This document shows, piece by piece, positions 1-12,945 of a DNA stretch of 64,000 nt (its first letter is position 1; every line of letters starts with the position of its first letter). This DNA comes from PALSA-612 sp963773055. GTDB lineage: Bacteria; Actinomycetota; Thermoleophilia; Gaiellales; Gaiellaceae. The notes below the pieces were generated by a model. It saw only the letters and a list, made by a program, of their open reading frames with translations, searched no databases and was not told where the DNA came from. The position numbers and the translations under genes were made by a program. Location of the stretch: positions 186,001 through 250,000 of the forward strand of contig CAVYZL010000006.1 in assembly GCA_963773055.1 (NCBI GenBank), read 5' to 3'.

Positions 1-871
1 GCCGGACGCCGCCCGGGACCGGACCGCTCGAGGTCGACGACGAAGTCGCCAACCGAGCCGCGCGCCCGTTTCGTGACAGCGAGCCCGAGCAGAGCGGTCA
101 GCGCTGCTGCCAGCTCGCCCGAGGTCAGCACCCACGAGAGCGGCTGGAGAGCCGAGAACCGGTCGGTGACGAGGAAGTAGAGGTAGACCCAGGACGTGCA
201 GGTGATCACCGTCGCCGTCACGATCACGGGCCCGACCGACCGCCGCGTCGCGACGCTTGCCGTTGCGTAGGCGCGGTAGAGGACGTAGAGGCCGATCGGC
301 AGGATCGCCATGATGAAGATCCACCAGGCCTTGTTCCACGTGACGAGGGAGAACGGCGCGGAACCGACGTAGAGGAACGTCGGTGCGCGCGGAGGCGGGC
401 AGAACGGGACAGCCCCGCTGGTCCCAGAACAGCATGTTGACGACGTTCTGGATTGCCTGTGCGAGGTATCCGAGAATGAAGATGTAGATCCAGGCGAGGC
501 GTCCCGGGAGCAGCCGTCCCGTCGGATACGAGAGCGCCATCTGCGCATAGAGGATGAGCCCGAACACGAGCGTCGCCAGCCCGACCGTCGAGACGAAACG
601 CGAGTCGGGGAACGCGTTCGGCAGGTCCGCCATCACCACGAGGACCGGCCACCAGAGCATCGAGCCTCCCGATCCGCGCCGGCCAGCGCCAGCCCCATGC
701 CCACAGCCCGACGGCGGTGGCGAACGCCATCGTCGCGAGGAAGTACGCCGTCTTGGCGTCCGCGACGCCGCGATCGATCTGGCCGTAGGCGTCGGCGCTG
801 ATGACCAGCACGCCGACGCCCCCCGACAGCCACCAGCCTGCAGTTCGGTTCCCGCGTCGCCAGAGCGTCAT
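1..871 (-). pseudogene. Membrane sensor histidine kinase, N-terminal part (frame broken twice, runs off left edge)
   Basis: The reverse strand reads as a chain of six or seven hydrophobic segments followed by a soluble stretch (VGDFVVDLERSG) like the post-membrane linker of NarL-type actinobacterial sensor kinases. Reading needs two frame changes, near 660 (before MLWWPVLVVMADLP) and near 400 (before PPPRAPTFLYVG). Both are repaired by dropping one base, the second in a G run. The ATG at 871-869 overlaps the TGA of the upstream receiver gene, so the two are translationally coupled and probably form one two-component system. The kinase core would lie beyond the left edge, so the kinase identity is inferred. 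Confidence 0.55.
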
Positions 872-1227
872 GCGCCGGTGACGATTCTCTCGACGGCCGC
901 GGCCGTGAAGCCAGCCTTCGGAAGGAAGCCGAAAGCCGGCGTCTCGTCGAGCGCCGCTCCGTAGTCTTCCGCTCCCCGGCTCGACGTGAGGATCACGGCC
1001 GGCGCGTCCGGGAGCGCCGCGAGCTCTCGGGCGACGTCCAGGCCCGACCGGTCCGGCAGGAGGACATCGAGCAGCACGAGCGCAGGCTTCAGCTCGCGCA
1101 CGGCGGCGACTGCGGCCGAGCCGTCCTCGGCTTCGCCGACGACGTCGAACCCGCCTGCTGTGAGCAGCCGGCGTGCGAACCGTCGGAACGTCGCGTGGTC
1201 GTCGACCACGAGCACCGTCGTGCTCAT
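868..1227 (-). CDS. Single-domain response regulator (receiver only)
   Basis: This 119-residue protein is a lone CheY-like receiver domain. The N-terminal acidic pair is in VLVVDDHATFRR, the phospho-acceptor Asp is in ALVLLDVLLPDRSG, and the conserved Ser/Thr (VILTSS) and Lys (FLPKAGF) follow. There is no DNA-binding output domain. I start it at MSTTVLVV rather than the ATG eight codons upstream, because the receiver fold begins there. Its TGA overlaps the ATG of the downstream membrane sensor, so it is probably phosphorylated by that protein or modulates it. Its output partner is not visible here. Confidence 0.8.
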   Translation of the reverse strand: MSTTVLVVDDHATFRRFARRLLTAGGFDVVGEAEDGSAAVAAVRELKPALVLLDVLLPDRSGLDVARELAALPDAPAVILTSSRGAEDYGAALDETPAFGFLPKAGFTAAAVERIVTGA

Positions 1228-1382
1228 GCGCGAGATCGTCGCACGGATCAAACACCGCGAACACCGGGATCTCCCTGAATCTCACGTGCTTCCGGGATCC
1301 CCCTGACGACACGAGCTCAGGTGCCGTCCACAGTGCCGCGACCCGGTCTCGAAGGAGGAGACCCGAGCAAGGAGGGATCACC

Positions 1383-1883
1383 GTGAGCAATTCTCGATCG
1401 ACGCGGCTCTTCGCCGCCATCCTCGCCCTAGTCGCGGCCGCCGCCGTGTACGTGGCGCCGGCTTTCTCCGCGGGCCGAGCCATCCACGTGTCGGGCTCGT
1501 ACGGCGTCCTCGACTTCGGCACGCCGCACTGCGTCCCGAACGCGCACAACCCTGCGCTCGTCACCTGCCGGATCACGGGCTTCAAGTCGTCGTACGACGG
1601 CGATCTCGTGGGCAGCTCGACGATCGACTTCGTCCAGACGATCGATTGCGCCGCTGGTCGGACGCGGGGGTTCGGGATCGAGACGTTCTCTGGCGATGTC
1701 AATCAGCAAGGCCACGGGACATTGACCTGGGCCCTCGCGTTCAATGCCGACTTCGACTGCGTAAACGGCTATCCGTTCAACTTTGTCGGTCTCGCGACCA
1801 TCGTCCGAAGCTCCGGCGGCCTCGCCGGTACCAGTGGAACCCTTCACTTCGGTGACACGGACTACGACGGAATCCTGCGCTGA
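1383..1883 (+). CDS. Secreted hypothetical protein, DUF3224-like barrel
   Basis: This 166-residue protein has a basic start, a hydrophobic Ala/Val-rich segment at about residues 8-28 and an AFSAG cleavage-like site, so it is probably exported. The mature part is rich in Gly, Ser, Thr and aromatic residues, with four Cys (HCVPN, TCRI, DCAAG, DCVNG) that could form two disulfides. The spaced GSSTIDF and GHGTLTW patterns resemble DUF3224/allene-oxide-cyclase-like barrels, but this is only a pattern impression. The GTG start is chosen because AGGAGGG lies 5-7 bases upstream. The gene stands alone and diverges from the receiver gene. Confidence 0.6.
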   Translation: MSNSRSTRLFAAILALVAAAAVYVAPAFSAGRAIHVSGSYGVLDFGTPHCVPNAHNPALVTCRITGFKSSYDGDLVGSSTIDFVQTIDCAAGRTRGFGIETFSGDVNQQGHGTLTWALAFNADFDCVNGYPFNFVGLATIVRSSGGLAGTSGTLHFGDTDYDGILR

Positions 1884-1935
1884 CCAAGAGCGGGTCGCTT
1901 GTGACGATCCGGCACACGAGGTAGCTGACTCCGCG

Positions 1936-1964
1936 ACGAGGGCCGCCGGTCGTGCGGCCTTCGT
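1936..1964. terminator. Bidirectional hairpin terminator candidate
   Basis: ACGAGGGCCGC and GCGGCCTTCGT pair as an 11-bp stem with one G-T pair around a 7-base loop. The hairpin lies between two convergent genes, the secreted protein ending at 1883 and the EamA transporter ending at 1978. There is only a weak T-rich tail on the right. Confidence 0.6.
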
Positions 1965-1977
1965 CGTTCGTCCGAGT

Positions 1978-2790
1978 TCAGGCGAGCGCGATCACGGCGA
2001 CACCAACGGCGACGAGCGCCGCGCCCGCGAACCGCCAACGCCCGACCGGTTCTCGGAGAACGACGGCCGCGAGCCCGACGGCGATCACGACGCTCGACTC
2101 ACGTACGGCCGCGACCGATGCGGCGGATGCCAGCCGGAGCGCCGCGAGCACGAGCGCGTAGGCGCCGAACATCGCGAGTCCCGCGGAGCCGGTCCGCCAC
2201 GTGATGGCGGCGCGCGTCCGCCCGGCGCCGAGCCACAGCGCGTAGACGACCGTCGGCACGATCAAGACGAGCTCGAGGTAGGACAGCGGGTTGGCGTGGC
2301 GCACGCCGTAGCGGTCGACGAGCGTGTAGCCGGCGATCGCGCCGGCGATGGCGAGGATCATCGCGAGCGTCATCCGGTCCATGCGTCCATGCGCTCCGCG
2401 AACGAGCACGATGCCGACGCCGACGACGACCACGCCGATCACCTCGCCGGGGCTCGACCCGATGCCGAGCGCGACCACCGAGATCACCAGCACGAGCACG
2501 GGCGCGAGCCCACGCGTGAGCGGATAGACGAGGCTCAGCTCCGCCCGCCCGTACGCGAGCGCGAGCAGGGAGAAGTACACGAGCTCGAGCGCGGCCGATG
2601 CGACGATGAACGGGATCGCGGCGCTTTCGACACGCCACGTGGCCGCCGCAACCGGCGCGAACACCGCCATCGAGACGACGAGCGCGGCCGCCGTCGCAGC
2701 CTGCGTGTCGCGCGAGCCCGCGACGAGAACGTTCCACAGCGCGTGCAGGCATGCGGCCGCGAGTGCGAGTGCGAGGGCGTCGGCGGGCAT
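1978..2790 (-). CDS. EamA/DMT-family transporter
   Basis: This 270-residue protein is almost entirely hydrophobic, with about ten membrane segments arranged as two similar halves, the pattern of drug/metabolite (EamA) exporters. The N-terminal half begins with ALAAACLHALWNVLV, and the second half ends with the typical GEPxxxxxxxGxxLIxxGV-like stretch, here REPVGRWRFAGAALVAVG. The substrate cannot be told from sequence. It diverges from mreB with 57 bases between the starts, so the two share a promoter region. Confidence 0.85.
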   Translation of the reverse strand: MPADALALALAAACLHALWNVLVAGSRDTQAATAAALVVSMAVFAPVAAATWRVESAAIPFIVASAALELVYFSLLALAYGRAELSLVYPLTRGLAPVLVLVISVVALGIGSSPGEVIGVVVVGVGIVLVRGAHGRMDRMTLAMILAIAGAIAGYTLVDRYGVRHANPLSYLELVLIVPTVVYALWLGAGRTRAAITWRTGSAGLAMFGAYALVLAALRLASAASVAAVRESSVVIAVGLAAVVLREPVGRWRFAGAALVAVGVAVIALA

Positions 2791-2847
2791 GAGGACGACC
2801 CTAGAACGTGGGCGGCTGGAGAGCCACGGCTAGACTCTTCCCTCCAA

Positions 2848-3903
<1,056 letters not shown>

Positions 3904-3961
3904 CCCACCGGCTAGTCGACCGCGACCAGCCCGACCGTGGCTTGCCTACACTGAGACACTC

Positions 3962-4924
3962 GTGCCTCGCCACCGCTCAGCACGGGTCGAGACGCTCGGA
4001 CCCCTACGGCGACGGCCGGTTGCGCCCGCCGGATCGTCAAATCGCCAGCCCCCCAGGCCCTGGCTGCGCCGCGGCGTCGTCATCGGCCTCGTCGTCCTCT
4101 CGCTCGCGCTGCTGAGCGCGTACTTCAAGGAGTCCTCGAACGGCAGGCTGCACGGCGTCCAGGACGCCGGGGCGACGATCCTCAACCCGTTCCAGGTCGC
4201 GGCCGAGCGCGTCGCGCAGCCGTTCCAGGATCTCGCAGGGTGGGTTGGCGACCTGTTCGACGCGAAGTCCGAGAACGAGAAGCTCCGTGCCGACAACGAT
4301 CGCCTGCGCGGGCAGCTGATCCAGTCGAAGACGGCCATTCTCCAGAACGTCGAGCTCCGTCGGCTGCTCCACTACCGCAACGGCCCGTCATTCCCGCACG
4401 ACTACGTCGGCGTCGCCGCACAGATCATCGGGCGCACGCCGGGCCAGTTCGAGCAGCAGATCGTCGTCGCGACCGGCACGAACCACCACGTCCACGTCAA
4501 CGACCCGGTGGTGACCGCTCACGGTCTCGTCGGCAAGGTGACGAAGACGTCGAAGCGCACCGCCCGCGTGACGCTGCTGACCGACGAGACGAGCGCGGTC
4601 TCGGCGCTCGACCTGCAGACGAACGCGGCCGGGATCATCCGCCACGGCCTCTCGTCGGGAGGGTCGCTCGTCTTCGACCGCGTGACGAAGGACAACGTCG
4701 CGAAGGCGGGGGACGTCGTGATCACCGCCGGCTGGAAGTCGGGAAAGCTCGCGTCGCTCTATCCGCGGGGGATCCCGATCGGCGTCGTCACGTCGGTCGG
4801 CGAGCTCGACACGGACATCTACAAGCAGATCGAGGTCGACCCGTTCGTCGACTTCTCATCGCTCGACTCGGTGCTCGTGCTCGTGCCGAAGGAGAAGGCG
4901 AAGAAGCAGGCGAAGCGGGGATGA
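3962..4924 (+). CDS. mreC: Rod shape-determining protein MreC
   Basis: This 320-residue protein has a basic, Pro-rich cytoplasmic N-terminus, one membrane helix (about residues 39-58, GVVIGLVVLSLALLSAYF), a coiled-coil segment (SENEKLRADNDRLRGQL, about 101-117) and the beta-rich periplasmic-type domain of MreC. The C-terminus is Lys-rich. MreC bridges MreB/MreD to PBP2 in the elongation complex. The start is GTG 3962, 58 bases after mreB, with a TACACT box at 3947-3952. The stop TGA overlaps the ATG of mreD. Confidence 0.95.
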   Translation: MPRHRSARVETLGPLRRRPVAPAGSSNRQPPRPWLRRGVVIGLVVLSLALLSAYFKESSNGRLHGVQDAGATILNPFQVAAERVAQPFQDLAGWVGDLFDAKSENEKLRADNDRLRGQLIQSKTAILQNVELRRLLHYRNGPSFPHDYVGVAAQIIGRTPGQFEQQIVVATGTNHHVHVNDPVVTAHGLVGKVTKTSKRTARVTLLTDETSAVSALDLQTNAAGIIRHGLSSGGSLVFDRVTKDNVAKAGDVVITAGWKSGKLASLYPRGIPIGVVTSVGELDTDIYKQIEVDPFVDFSSLDSVLVLVPKEKAKKQAKRG

Positions 4925-5451
4925 GGGCGCTCGACGCGGTCAAGGTCGCCGTTCTCGTGTTCGTCGCCGCCGTGCTGCAAACCGCGGTCTTCACGGACGT
5001 CGAGGTGCTCCGCGGCACGCCCGACGTGCTGCTCGTGACGTTGATCGCCGTATCGCTTGCCCGCGGCTCCATGGTCGGCGCGTTAGCGGGCTTCGGCGCC
5101 GGCCTCGTCGTCGACACGGCTCTTCTCGGGACGCTCGGCATGACGTCGCTGCTGCTGACGCTCGTCGGCTACTGGACGGGCCGCTACGGCGAGACGACCG
5201 CACGCGAGCGCCGCTACGCGCCCTACCTCGCCGTCTGCGCGATGACGTTCCTCTACCTCCTCGGCGAGCTCGTCGTGCGCTTCATGCTCGCGGAGCCGGC
5301 GCCTGTCGAGTCCGTGCTCGTGGACTCGCTGATCCAGACGGTGGCGCTGAACCTTCTCGTCATGTGGCCCGTCTATGCGCTCGTCCGCCGCCTGCTGCCG
5401 GTCCCTGGCCCGCAGGCAACGTTTGTGAGAGGAGTCGGCGCCGTTGGCTAG
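4921..5451 (+). CDS. mreD: Rod shape-determining protein MreD
   Basis: This 176-residue integral membrane protein has five or six hydrophobic segments and the family pattern PDVLLVTLIAVSLARG followed by a Gly-rich helix. MreD is the membrane scaffold that works with MreC in the elongasome. Its ATG overlaps the mreC stop in an ATGA arrangement. Its TAG lies inside the first codons of the following PBP2 gene, so the three genes are translationally coupled. Confidence 0.92.
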   Translation: MRALDAVKVAVLVFVAAVLQTAVFTDVEVLRGTPDVLLVTLIAVSLARGSMVGALAGFGAGLVVDTALLGTLGMTSLLLTLVGYWTGRYGETTARERRYAPYLAVCAMTFLYLLGELVVRFMLAEPAPVESVLVDSLIQTVALNLLVMWPVYALVRRLLPVPGPQATFVRGVGAVG

Positions 5452-7474
5452 CGCAACTCCGCAGCGGCCGCTCGGCGGCTTCCTCCCGCCCGACCCGAAG
5501 GTAGAGGAGCCGTATCTCCTGACCCCGAAGATGGCGATGCGGGTCGCCATCCTCGGCGTCCTCGCGCTCGTCGTCTTCGGCGTCCTTTTCCTCAGGCTCT
5601 GGTCGCTCCAGATCCTCTCCACGGACGAGTACCGCGCGGCGGCGCTCCAGAACCAGCAGCGGACGGTGTCGATCGAGGCGCCTCGCGGCTCGATCCTCGA
5701 CCGGTCGGGGAACGTGCTCGTGAAGAACGTCGCGTCGAACGCCGTCGTCCTCTGGCCGGCGAGCCTGCCGCAAAAGAAAGGACGCGACACGGAGGTGCGG
5801 GCGCTTGCGACCCTCCTCCAGATGCCCTTCCCGGAGCTCCGGAGGCTGATCCGCGACCACAAGAACGACCCGCTGACGCCCGTGACGCTGCGCGTGGCCG
5901 TCCACGACGACAAGGTCGACTACCTGTTCGAGCACCAGGACGAGTTCCCGGGCGTCCAGGTGAAGCAGACGTACATTCGCTCCTACAACGCCGGCCGGCT
6001 GTTTGCGCAGGGGCTCGGGTACGTGAGCGAGATCTCGGCCGAGCAGCTGAAGCACATGCGGAAGGACGGCTATCGCGGCGGTGACCGCATCGGCCAGTCG
6101 GGGATCGAGGCCGCCTACGACAGGTGGCTCCGCGGCACCTCTGGCCTCGCCGAGCTCCGCGTCGACTCACTCGGCCGGCCGACCGCGCCGCTCACGCTGA
6201 CGCGCGCGCCGACCCCCGGCCGCTCCGTCCGGCTGACGCTTGACGTCGGGCTACAGCGGTCTGCCGAGCGCGCCCTTCGCTACGGGATCGCGATGGCGCA
6301 CGAGAGCGGCGCGTGGGCGGCGGACGGCGGCGCGATCGTCGCGCTCGACCCGAACACCGGCGACGTCCTCGCGATGGCGTCGAACCCGACGTTCAGCCCG
6401 AACGTCTTCGCGGGCCGGGTCGACCGGAAGCAGGTGGCGCCGCTCCTCGACGCGAAGGCGGCGCGGCTCGCGAACTACCCCGCACTGAACCGCGCGACCG
6501 CCGCCATCTACCCGCCGGGCTCGACCTTTAAGCCGGTGACGGCGCTGGCGGCGCTCCAGGAGCACCTCGTCGACCCGTACTCGACGCTGCCCTGCACGGG
6601 CTCGTACACCGTGCCGGGCGTCACCGGCGCGGGCCAGACATTCCGTAACTGGGACCCGTTCGTGAACGTGCCGATGGAGATGCAGCAGGCGCTCGCCGCG
6701 TCGTGCGACACGTACTTCTACCGCCTCGGGAACGCGTTCTACGATCTGCCGCCCGAGCGCGGCCACCCGCTCCAGGCCTGGGCGAGCCGGTTCGGGATCG
6801 GCGCCTCGACGGGCGTCGACATCGGCCCGGAAGAGCGCGGCATCCTGCCGACGCCCGAGTGGCGCGAGGCCTCGTATACGAAGAAGACCGACCCGTGCTG
6901 CTGGCGCGTCGACCGGCTCTGGAAACCGGGCGACTCGATCCAGCTTGCGATTGGCCAGAAGGACATCGCCGTCACGCCGCTCCAGATGGCGCGCTTCTAC
7001 GCACTGGTCGCGAACGGCGGCCGGCTCGTCACGCCGCACGTCGTCTCGCGCGTCGAGGAGTCTGGTGGGAAGAACGCCGCGCCGACCGTCGTCAAGAGCT
7101 TCCAGCCGCCTCCGGCGCAGGAGAGCGGCGTCGACCCGGGTGCGCTCGCGGTGATCCGCCAGGGGCTGTACGACGCGACGCACGCCTCGGACGGCACCGC
7201 GACGTCCGTGTTCGGCCAGTTTCCCGTCTCCGTCGCCGGCAAGACGGGGACGGCGGAGAAGGTCGTGCAGCTACCCGGTTACGCGACCGGCCTGCTCCTC
7301 GACCAGTCGTGGTTCTGCGCTTACGCTCCGGTCGACCACCCGACGATCACGGCCTGCGCGGTGATCGAGAACGGCGGCCACGGCGGGACCGCCGCCGCGC
7401 CTGCGGTGCTCAAGCTGTTCGAGCATTTCTTCGGGACGAAGGCTCCTGCGATCGGCGACATCCACTCCGACTGA
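5444..7474 (+). CDS. mrdA: Peptidoglycan transpeptidase PBP2 (class B PBP)
   Basis: This 676-residue protein crosslinks lateral-wall peptidoglycan. One N-terminal membrane helix (about residues 29-50) is followed by the pedestal domain (SIEAPRGSILDRSGNVL) and the transpeptidase domain. The catalytic motif GSTFK is near residue 360, the second motif SCDTYFY near 424, and KTGTAEK near 600. It starts with TTG at 5444, eight bases inside mreD. The overlap and the conserved mreD-mrdA-rodA order support this start. It is expected to work as a pair with RodA, the next gene. Confidence 0.96.
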   Translation: MASATPQRPLGGFLPPDPKVEEPYLLTPKMAMRVAILGVLALVVFGVLFLRLWSLQILSTDEYRAAALQNQQRTVSIEAPRGSILDRSGNVLVKNVASNAVVLWPASLPQKKGRDTEVRALATLLQMPFPELRRLIRDHKNDPLTPVTLRVAVHDDKVDYLFEHQDEFPGVQVKQTYIRSYNAGRLFAQGLGYVSEISAEQLKHMRKDGYRGGDRIGQSGIEAAYDRWLRGTSGLAELRVDSLGRPTAPLTLTRAPTPGRSVRLTLDVGLQRSAERALRYGIAMAHESGAWAADGGAIVALDPNTGDVLAMASNPTFSPNVFAGRVDRKQVAPLLDAKAARLANYPALNRATAAIYPPGSTFKPVTALAALQEHLVDPYSTLPCTGSYTVPGVTGAGQTFRNWDPFVNVPMEMQQALAASCDTYFYRLGNAFYDLPPERGHPLQAWASRFGIGASTGVDIGPEERGILPTPEWREASYTKKTDPCCWRVDRLWKPGDSIQLAIGQKDIAVTPLQMARFYALVANGGRLVTPHVVSRVEESGGKNAAPTVVKSFQPPPAQESGVDPGALAVIRQGLYDATHASDGTATSVFGQFPVSVAGKTGTAEKVVQLPGYATGLLLDQSWFCAYAPVDHPTITACAVIENGGHGGTAAAPAVLKLFEHFFGTKAPAIGDIHSD

Positions 7475-8661
7475 TGGCGCAGTACATCGACACCGTTACC
7501 GCGACGCGGCGCAGGCGGCCGCTCCGGCTCACGCGCGTCGAGCACCGCCCGCTGATCGCCCGCCTCGACTGGGTGCTGCTGGCGGCGACGGGTGGCCTCG
7601 TCGCGTACGGCCTCTGGGCGATCGCCGGCATCACGCGCCACGACATCCCCGACAACGCGTCCTACTACGTCGTCCGCCAGCTCGTCTTCGCGTGCGCCGG
7701 CGTCGTGCTGATGGTTGCAGCGATCCTCATCGATCCGCAGTGGTACCGCCGCTCCAAGACGCTGCTCTACACGGTGATGGTGGGGATGATCGCGCTCGTC
7801 TACGCGGTCGGCACCGTCGCGCGTGGGTCGAGGCGGTGGATCGACGTGTCCTTCTTCCGCTTCCAGCCCTCGGAGTTCGCGAAGCTCCTGTTCGTCCTCT
7901 TCATCGCGGCGTTCCTCGCCGATCGCCTGAAGCGGATCGAGGACATCACGACGCCGTTGCTCGCGATCGCGCTCGCGATCCCGCCGGTGCTGCTCGTCTT
8001 CCTCCAGCCCGACCTCGGCAGCGGCCTCGTCTACTTCGCGGCGCTCGGCGCGTGCCTATTCGTTTCCGGCGTCCGCTGGCTCCACCTCGCGATCCTCGCA
8101 GGGGTGATGGTGTTCGTCGCGAGCGCGGTGCTCTGGTTCCTGCCGTCGGTAGGCGTCGACGTGCTCAAGCCGTACCAGAAAGACCGCGTGATCGGCTTCA
8201 TGCACCCCGACACGGATCCGCAGGGGAGCACGTACAACGTGCGGCAGTCGGTCACCGCCGTCGGCTCGGGCGGCTTCTCCGGCCGGGGCGTCGACGAGGC
8301 GACCCAGACACGGCTCGACTACCTGCCCGAGCACGCGACGGACTTCGCCTTCGCCTCGCTCTCCGAGCAGCGCGGCTTTCTCGGCGCGGCAGTTCTGCTG
8401 CTGCTCTACCTGCTCGTCGTCTGGCGAGCGCTCAAGATCGTCACCATCGCCCGTGACGCGTTCTCCGCGATCGCGGCTGCCGGGATCGCGTTCGCGCTCC
8501 TGTTCCAGATCTTCGTCAACGTCGGCATGACGATCGGCATCGCCCCCGTGACGGGCATCACGCTGCCCTTCGTCAGCGTCGGCGGCTCCTCGCTCGTCGC
8601 CAACCTCGTCGCGATCGGCGTCCTCGAAGCGATCCAAGTCCGCGGGCGCCCGCGGCCGTGA
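7474..8661 (+). CDS. rodA: Peptidoglycan glycosyltransferase RodA (SEDS family)
   Basis: This 395-residue SEDS polymerase has about ten membrane segments. The large external loop carries LPEHATDFAFA, the family signature region with the essential Asp, and the C-terminal helices contain GMTIGIAPVTGITLPFVS, typical of RodA/FtsW. It polymerises lipid II as partner of PBP2. ATG 7474 overlaps the TGA of mrdA. The N-terminus is Arg-rich and cytoplasmic. Confidence 0.96.
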   Translation: MAQYIDTVTATRRRRPLRLTRVEHRPLIARLDWVLLAATGGLVAYGLWAIAGITRHDIPDNASYYVVRQLVFACAGVVLMVAAILIDPQWYRRSKTLLYTVMVGMIALVYAVGTVARGSRRWIDVSFFRFQPSEFAKLLFVLFIAAFLADRLKRIEDITTPLLAIALAIPPVLLVFLQPDLGSGLVYFAALGACLFVSGVRWLHLAILAGVMVFVASAVLWFLPSVGVDVLKPYQKDRVIGFMHPDTDPQGSTYNVRQSVTAVGSGGFSGRGVDEATQTRLDYLPEHATDFAFASLSEQRGFLGAAVLLLLYLLVVWRALKIVTIARDAFSAIAAAGIAFALLFQIFVNVGMTIGIAPVTGITLPFVSVGGSSLVANLVAIGVLEAIQVRGRPRP

Positions 8662-9489
8662 GCTCGAAGGCGGGGATCAACCCGCGGGACTTCCTCTCCG
8701 TCGCCCGCGAGCTGCGGGCGGGCACGGGAGACGCGCGGCCGCTCGTCCTGCTCGGGCAGCCGGGGCTCGCCTCCGTGCTGCGGCGTGAGCTCGTCCGCGA
8801 CGGCGTGGCTGCGGCCGTGCGGGAGGGGGGCGATCCGGAAAGCGCCGCGGCGGTTGTCTTCGTCCTCGTCGGCGAGGCGACGGCCGAGGACGTTGCGCTG
8901 CTTCGGCGAGCAGATCGCGCACGCGTGCCGACGGTGGCCGTGATCACGAGCCCGGCGGGAGAACGAGTGCCCGATCCGCCGTACGTCCTTCCGGCGCATG
9001 TGATCCGCGTGCCTAGCGGCTCGGGTTTTCCCCTTCATGCGATCGGCCGCGCACTCGCCCACGCGCTCGGCGATCGCGGCTCGGCGCTCGCCGCGCGCCT
9101 GCCCGTCCTCCGAGCGCACGTCGTCGACGCGTTGATCGAGCGCTACGCGCGGCAGAACGCGTTGATCGGAACCGCCGGTCGGAGCCACGAGGGTGGCGAT
9201 GCCGCTGCTGACCATGAACCAGGTCCGCCTGCTGCTGCGCATTGCGGACGCCTATGGGTTCGAGATCGACAAGACGCGGATTCCTGAGGTGGCCGGCGTC
9301 GTCGCGGGCGGCCTCGGCTTTCGCGCCGTCGCCCGGATGGCGCTCGGCTACGTCCCGTTCATGGGCTTTCTCGTGCGCGGCGGTGTCGCCTACGGTGGCA
9401 CGCGGGCAATCGGCGAGGCGGCAAGGCGCTACTTCGAGCAGCGCGCGCCCGTGACGCGCGTCGACCGCGACCGCGAGCTGTTTCCGTAG
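8658..9489 (+). pseudogene. DUF697-like protein with degenerate GTPase-like half (one-base frameshift)
   Basis: Two frames together make one protein of about 276 residues. The first half (from GTG 8658, overlapping the rodA stop as GTGA) looks like a small-GTPase fold without a P-loop. The second half (from about 9180, MPLLTMNQVRLLLRIADAYG and later GFLVRGGVAYGGTRAIGEAARRYF) matches the DUF697/YcjF-type membrane-associated domain. The total span is 3n+1. Skipping one G near 9177 joins LIGTA to VGATRVAMPLL in one frame. Its place directly behind rodA suggests a link with envelope growth, but no function is known to me. Confidence 0.6.
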
Positions 9490-9494
9490 CAGCG

Positions 9495-9884
9495 CTAGAC
9501 AGCCGGCTCCACGCCGCGCGCGGCGAAGACGCGACGCACCGAACGGACGGCGTTCAGGGTACGCGCAAAGCCGACGAAGGGCGCGAGGAAGACGACAGTC
9601 TCGACGACCTCGCCGGGATCGACGCCGACGTTGAGGGCGATGCCGATGTGGTACTCGAGCTGCGGCTCCGCGCCGCCCATCGCGGCGAGAGCGGAGATCG
9701 CTGCGAGCTGGCGCGTGCGATCGTCGAGCGTCGGCCGCGAGTAGATGTCCCCGTAGCCGAACTCGACGATGTAGCGCGCGAGATCTGGCGAGACGTCGCG
9801 AACGACGTCCATCGCGCGCTCTCCTTGCACGCCTGCGAGCTCCTCGAGCCTGGCCGAGCCCCGTTCGAACCGCCCGTCGTCCAC
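9495..9884 (-). CDS. Carboxymuconolactone decarboxylase/AhpD-like protein
   Basis: This 129-residue all-helical protein has the CMD pattern, with YSRPTLDDRTRQLAAISALAAMGG followed by ELEYHIGIALNVGVDPGEVVETV-like spacing. The redox CxxC pair of true AhpD is absent, so a decarboxylase-type or orphan CMD protein is more likely than a peroxide-reducing AhpD. It converges on the DUF697-like gene with only five bases between them. Confidence 0.8.
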   Translation of the reverse strand: MDDGRFERGSARLEELAGVQGERAMDVVRDVSPDLARYIVEFGYGDIYSRPTLDDRTRQLAAISALAAMGGAEPQLEYHIGIALNVGVDPGEVVETVVFLAPFVGFARTLNAVRSVRRVFAARGVEPAV

Positions 9885-9951
9885 CCCTGAACCCTATGCG
9901 CAGGCGCCAGATCCAGGGGTCTGTCCGGAGCGGGTCCTAGGATGCCGGGCC

Positions 9952-10167
9952 ATGGGGAAGCTTGAGAGGGTCGTGGATTCCCACGCCGAGGCCGAAGAGC
10001 TGCTCCAGATCGAAGAGGCCGACGCGTGGTTCGAGTACCTCGAGAGCATTCGGAACCTCTCCTGCGCCGAGCCCAGGTACGCAGAGGTCGAGCCGTGGGC
10101 CTGGGCGCGCTTGTCGGTCCGCCTGCGCACGATCCGCACGCGACGCTCGAAGCTGCGAGCGGCCTGA
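9952..10167 (+). CDS. Small hypothetical protein, acidic N-terminus and basic C-terminus
   Basis: This 71-residue protein is not recognised. The first half is acidic and helical (HAEAEELLQIEEADAWFEYLE), the last 20 residues are Arg/Lys-rich (RTIRTRRSKLRAA), and a single Cys lies between them. The charge split suggests a nucleic-acid or protein binding adaptor, but this is speculation. It precedes the RNase E/G gene by 123 bases. The start is the only ATG near the 5' end of the frame. Confidence 0.5.
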   Translation: MGKLERVVDSHAEAEELLQIEEADAWFEYLESIRNLSCAEPRYAEVEPWAWARLSVRLRTIRTRRSKLRAA

Positions 10168-10290
10168 CTACGTCCCGCTGCTAGGCTGGTCTTCGAAGTT
10201 TGATCATGAGCACCCACGACTACGCGCTGCACGCACCGCGCCCCATCGAGGCTGACGGTCGCGCGCGTTCCCTAATCGAAGGAGACATTC

Positions 10291-12879
<2,589 letters not shown>

Positions 12880-12892
12880 GGGCGAGTTCGGC

Positions 12893-12898
12893 TACAAT
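12893..12898 (+). promoter_or_regulatory. Candidate -10 box for the rplU-rpmA-obgE operon
   Basis: TACAAT lies 48 bases before the rplU ATG, just after the RNase E/G stop. No convincing -35 box is seen at the usual distance. Confidence 0.35.
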
Positions 12899-12945
12899 CT
12901 CCCGGCTTGCGGGCGCCGGCCTGCACCACCCTTTTCGCCTCTGAC

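Noticed and set aside
224..1702. 492-codon open frame on the reverse strand
   Set aside because: It crosses the receiver gene and the secreted-protein gene antisense and is Arg-rich and patternless over most of its length. Only the part at 660-871 coincides with the real sensor frame.
1783..2847. Long in-frame extension upstream of mreB
   Set aside because: It is antisense to the EamA gene, full of Arg, Asp and His, and MreB is complete from ATG 2848.
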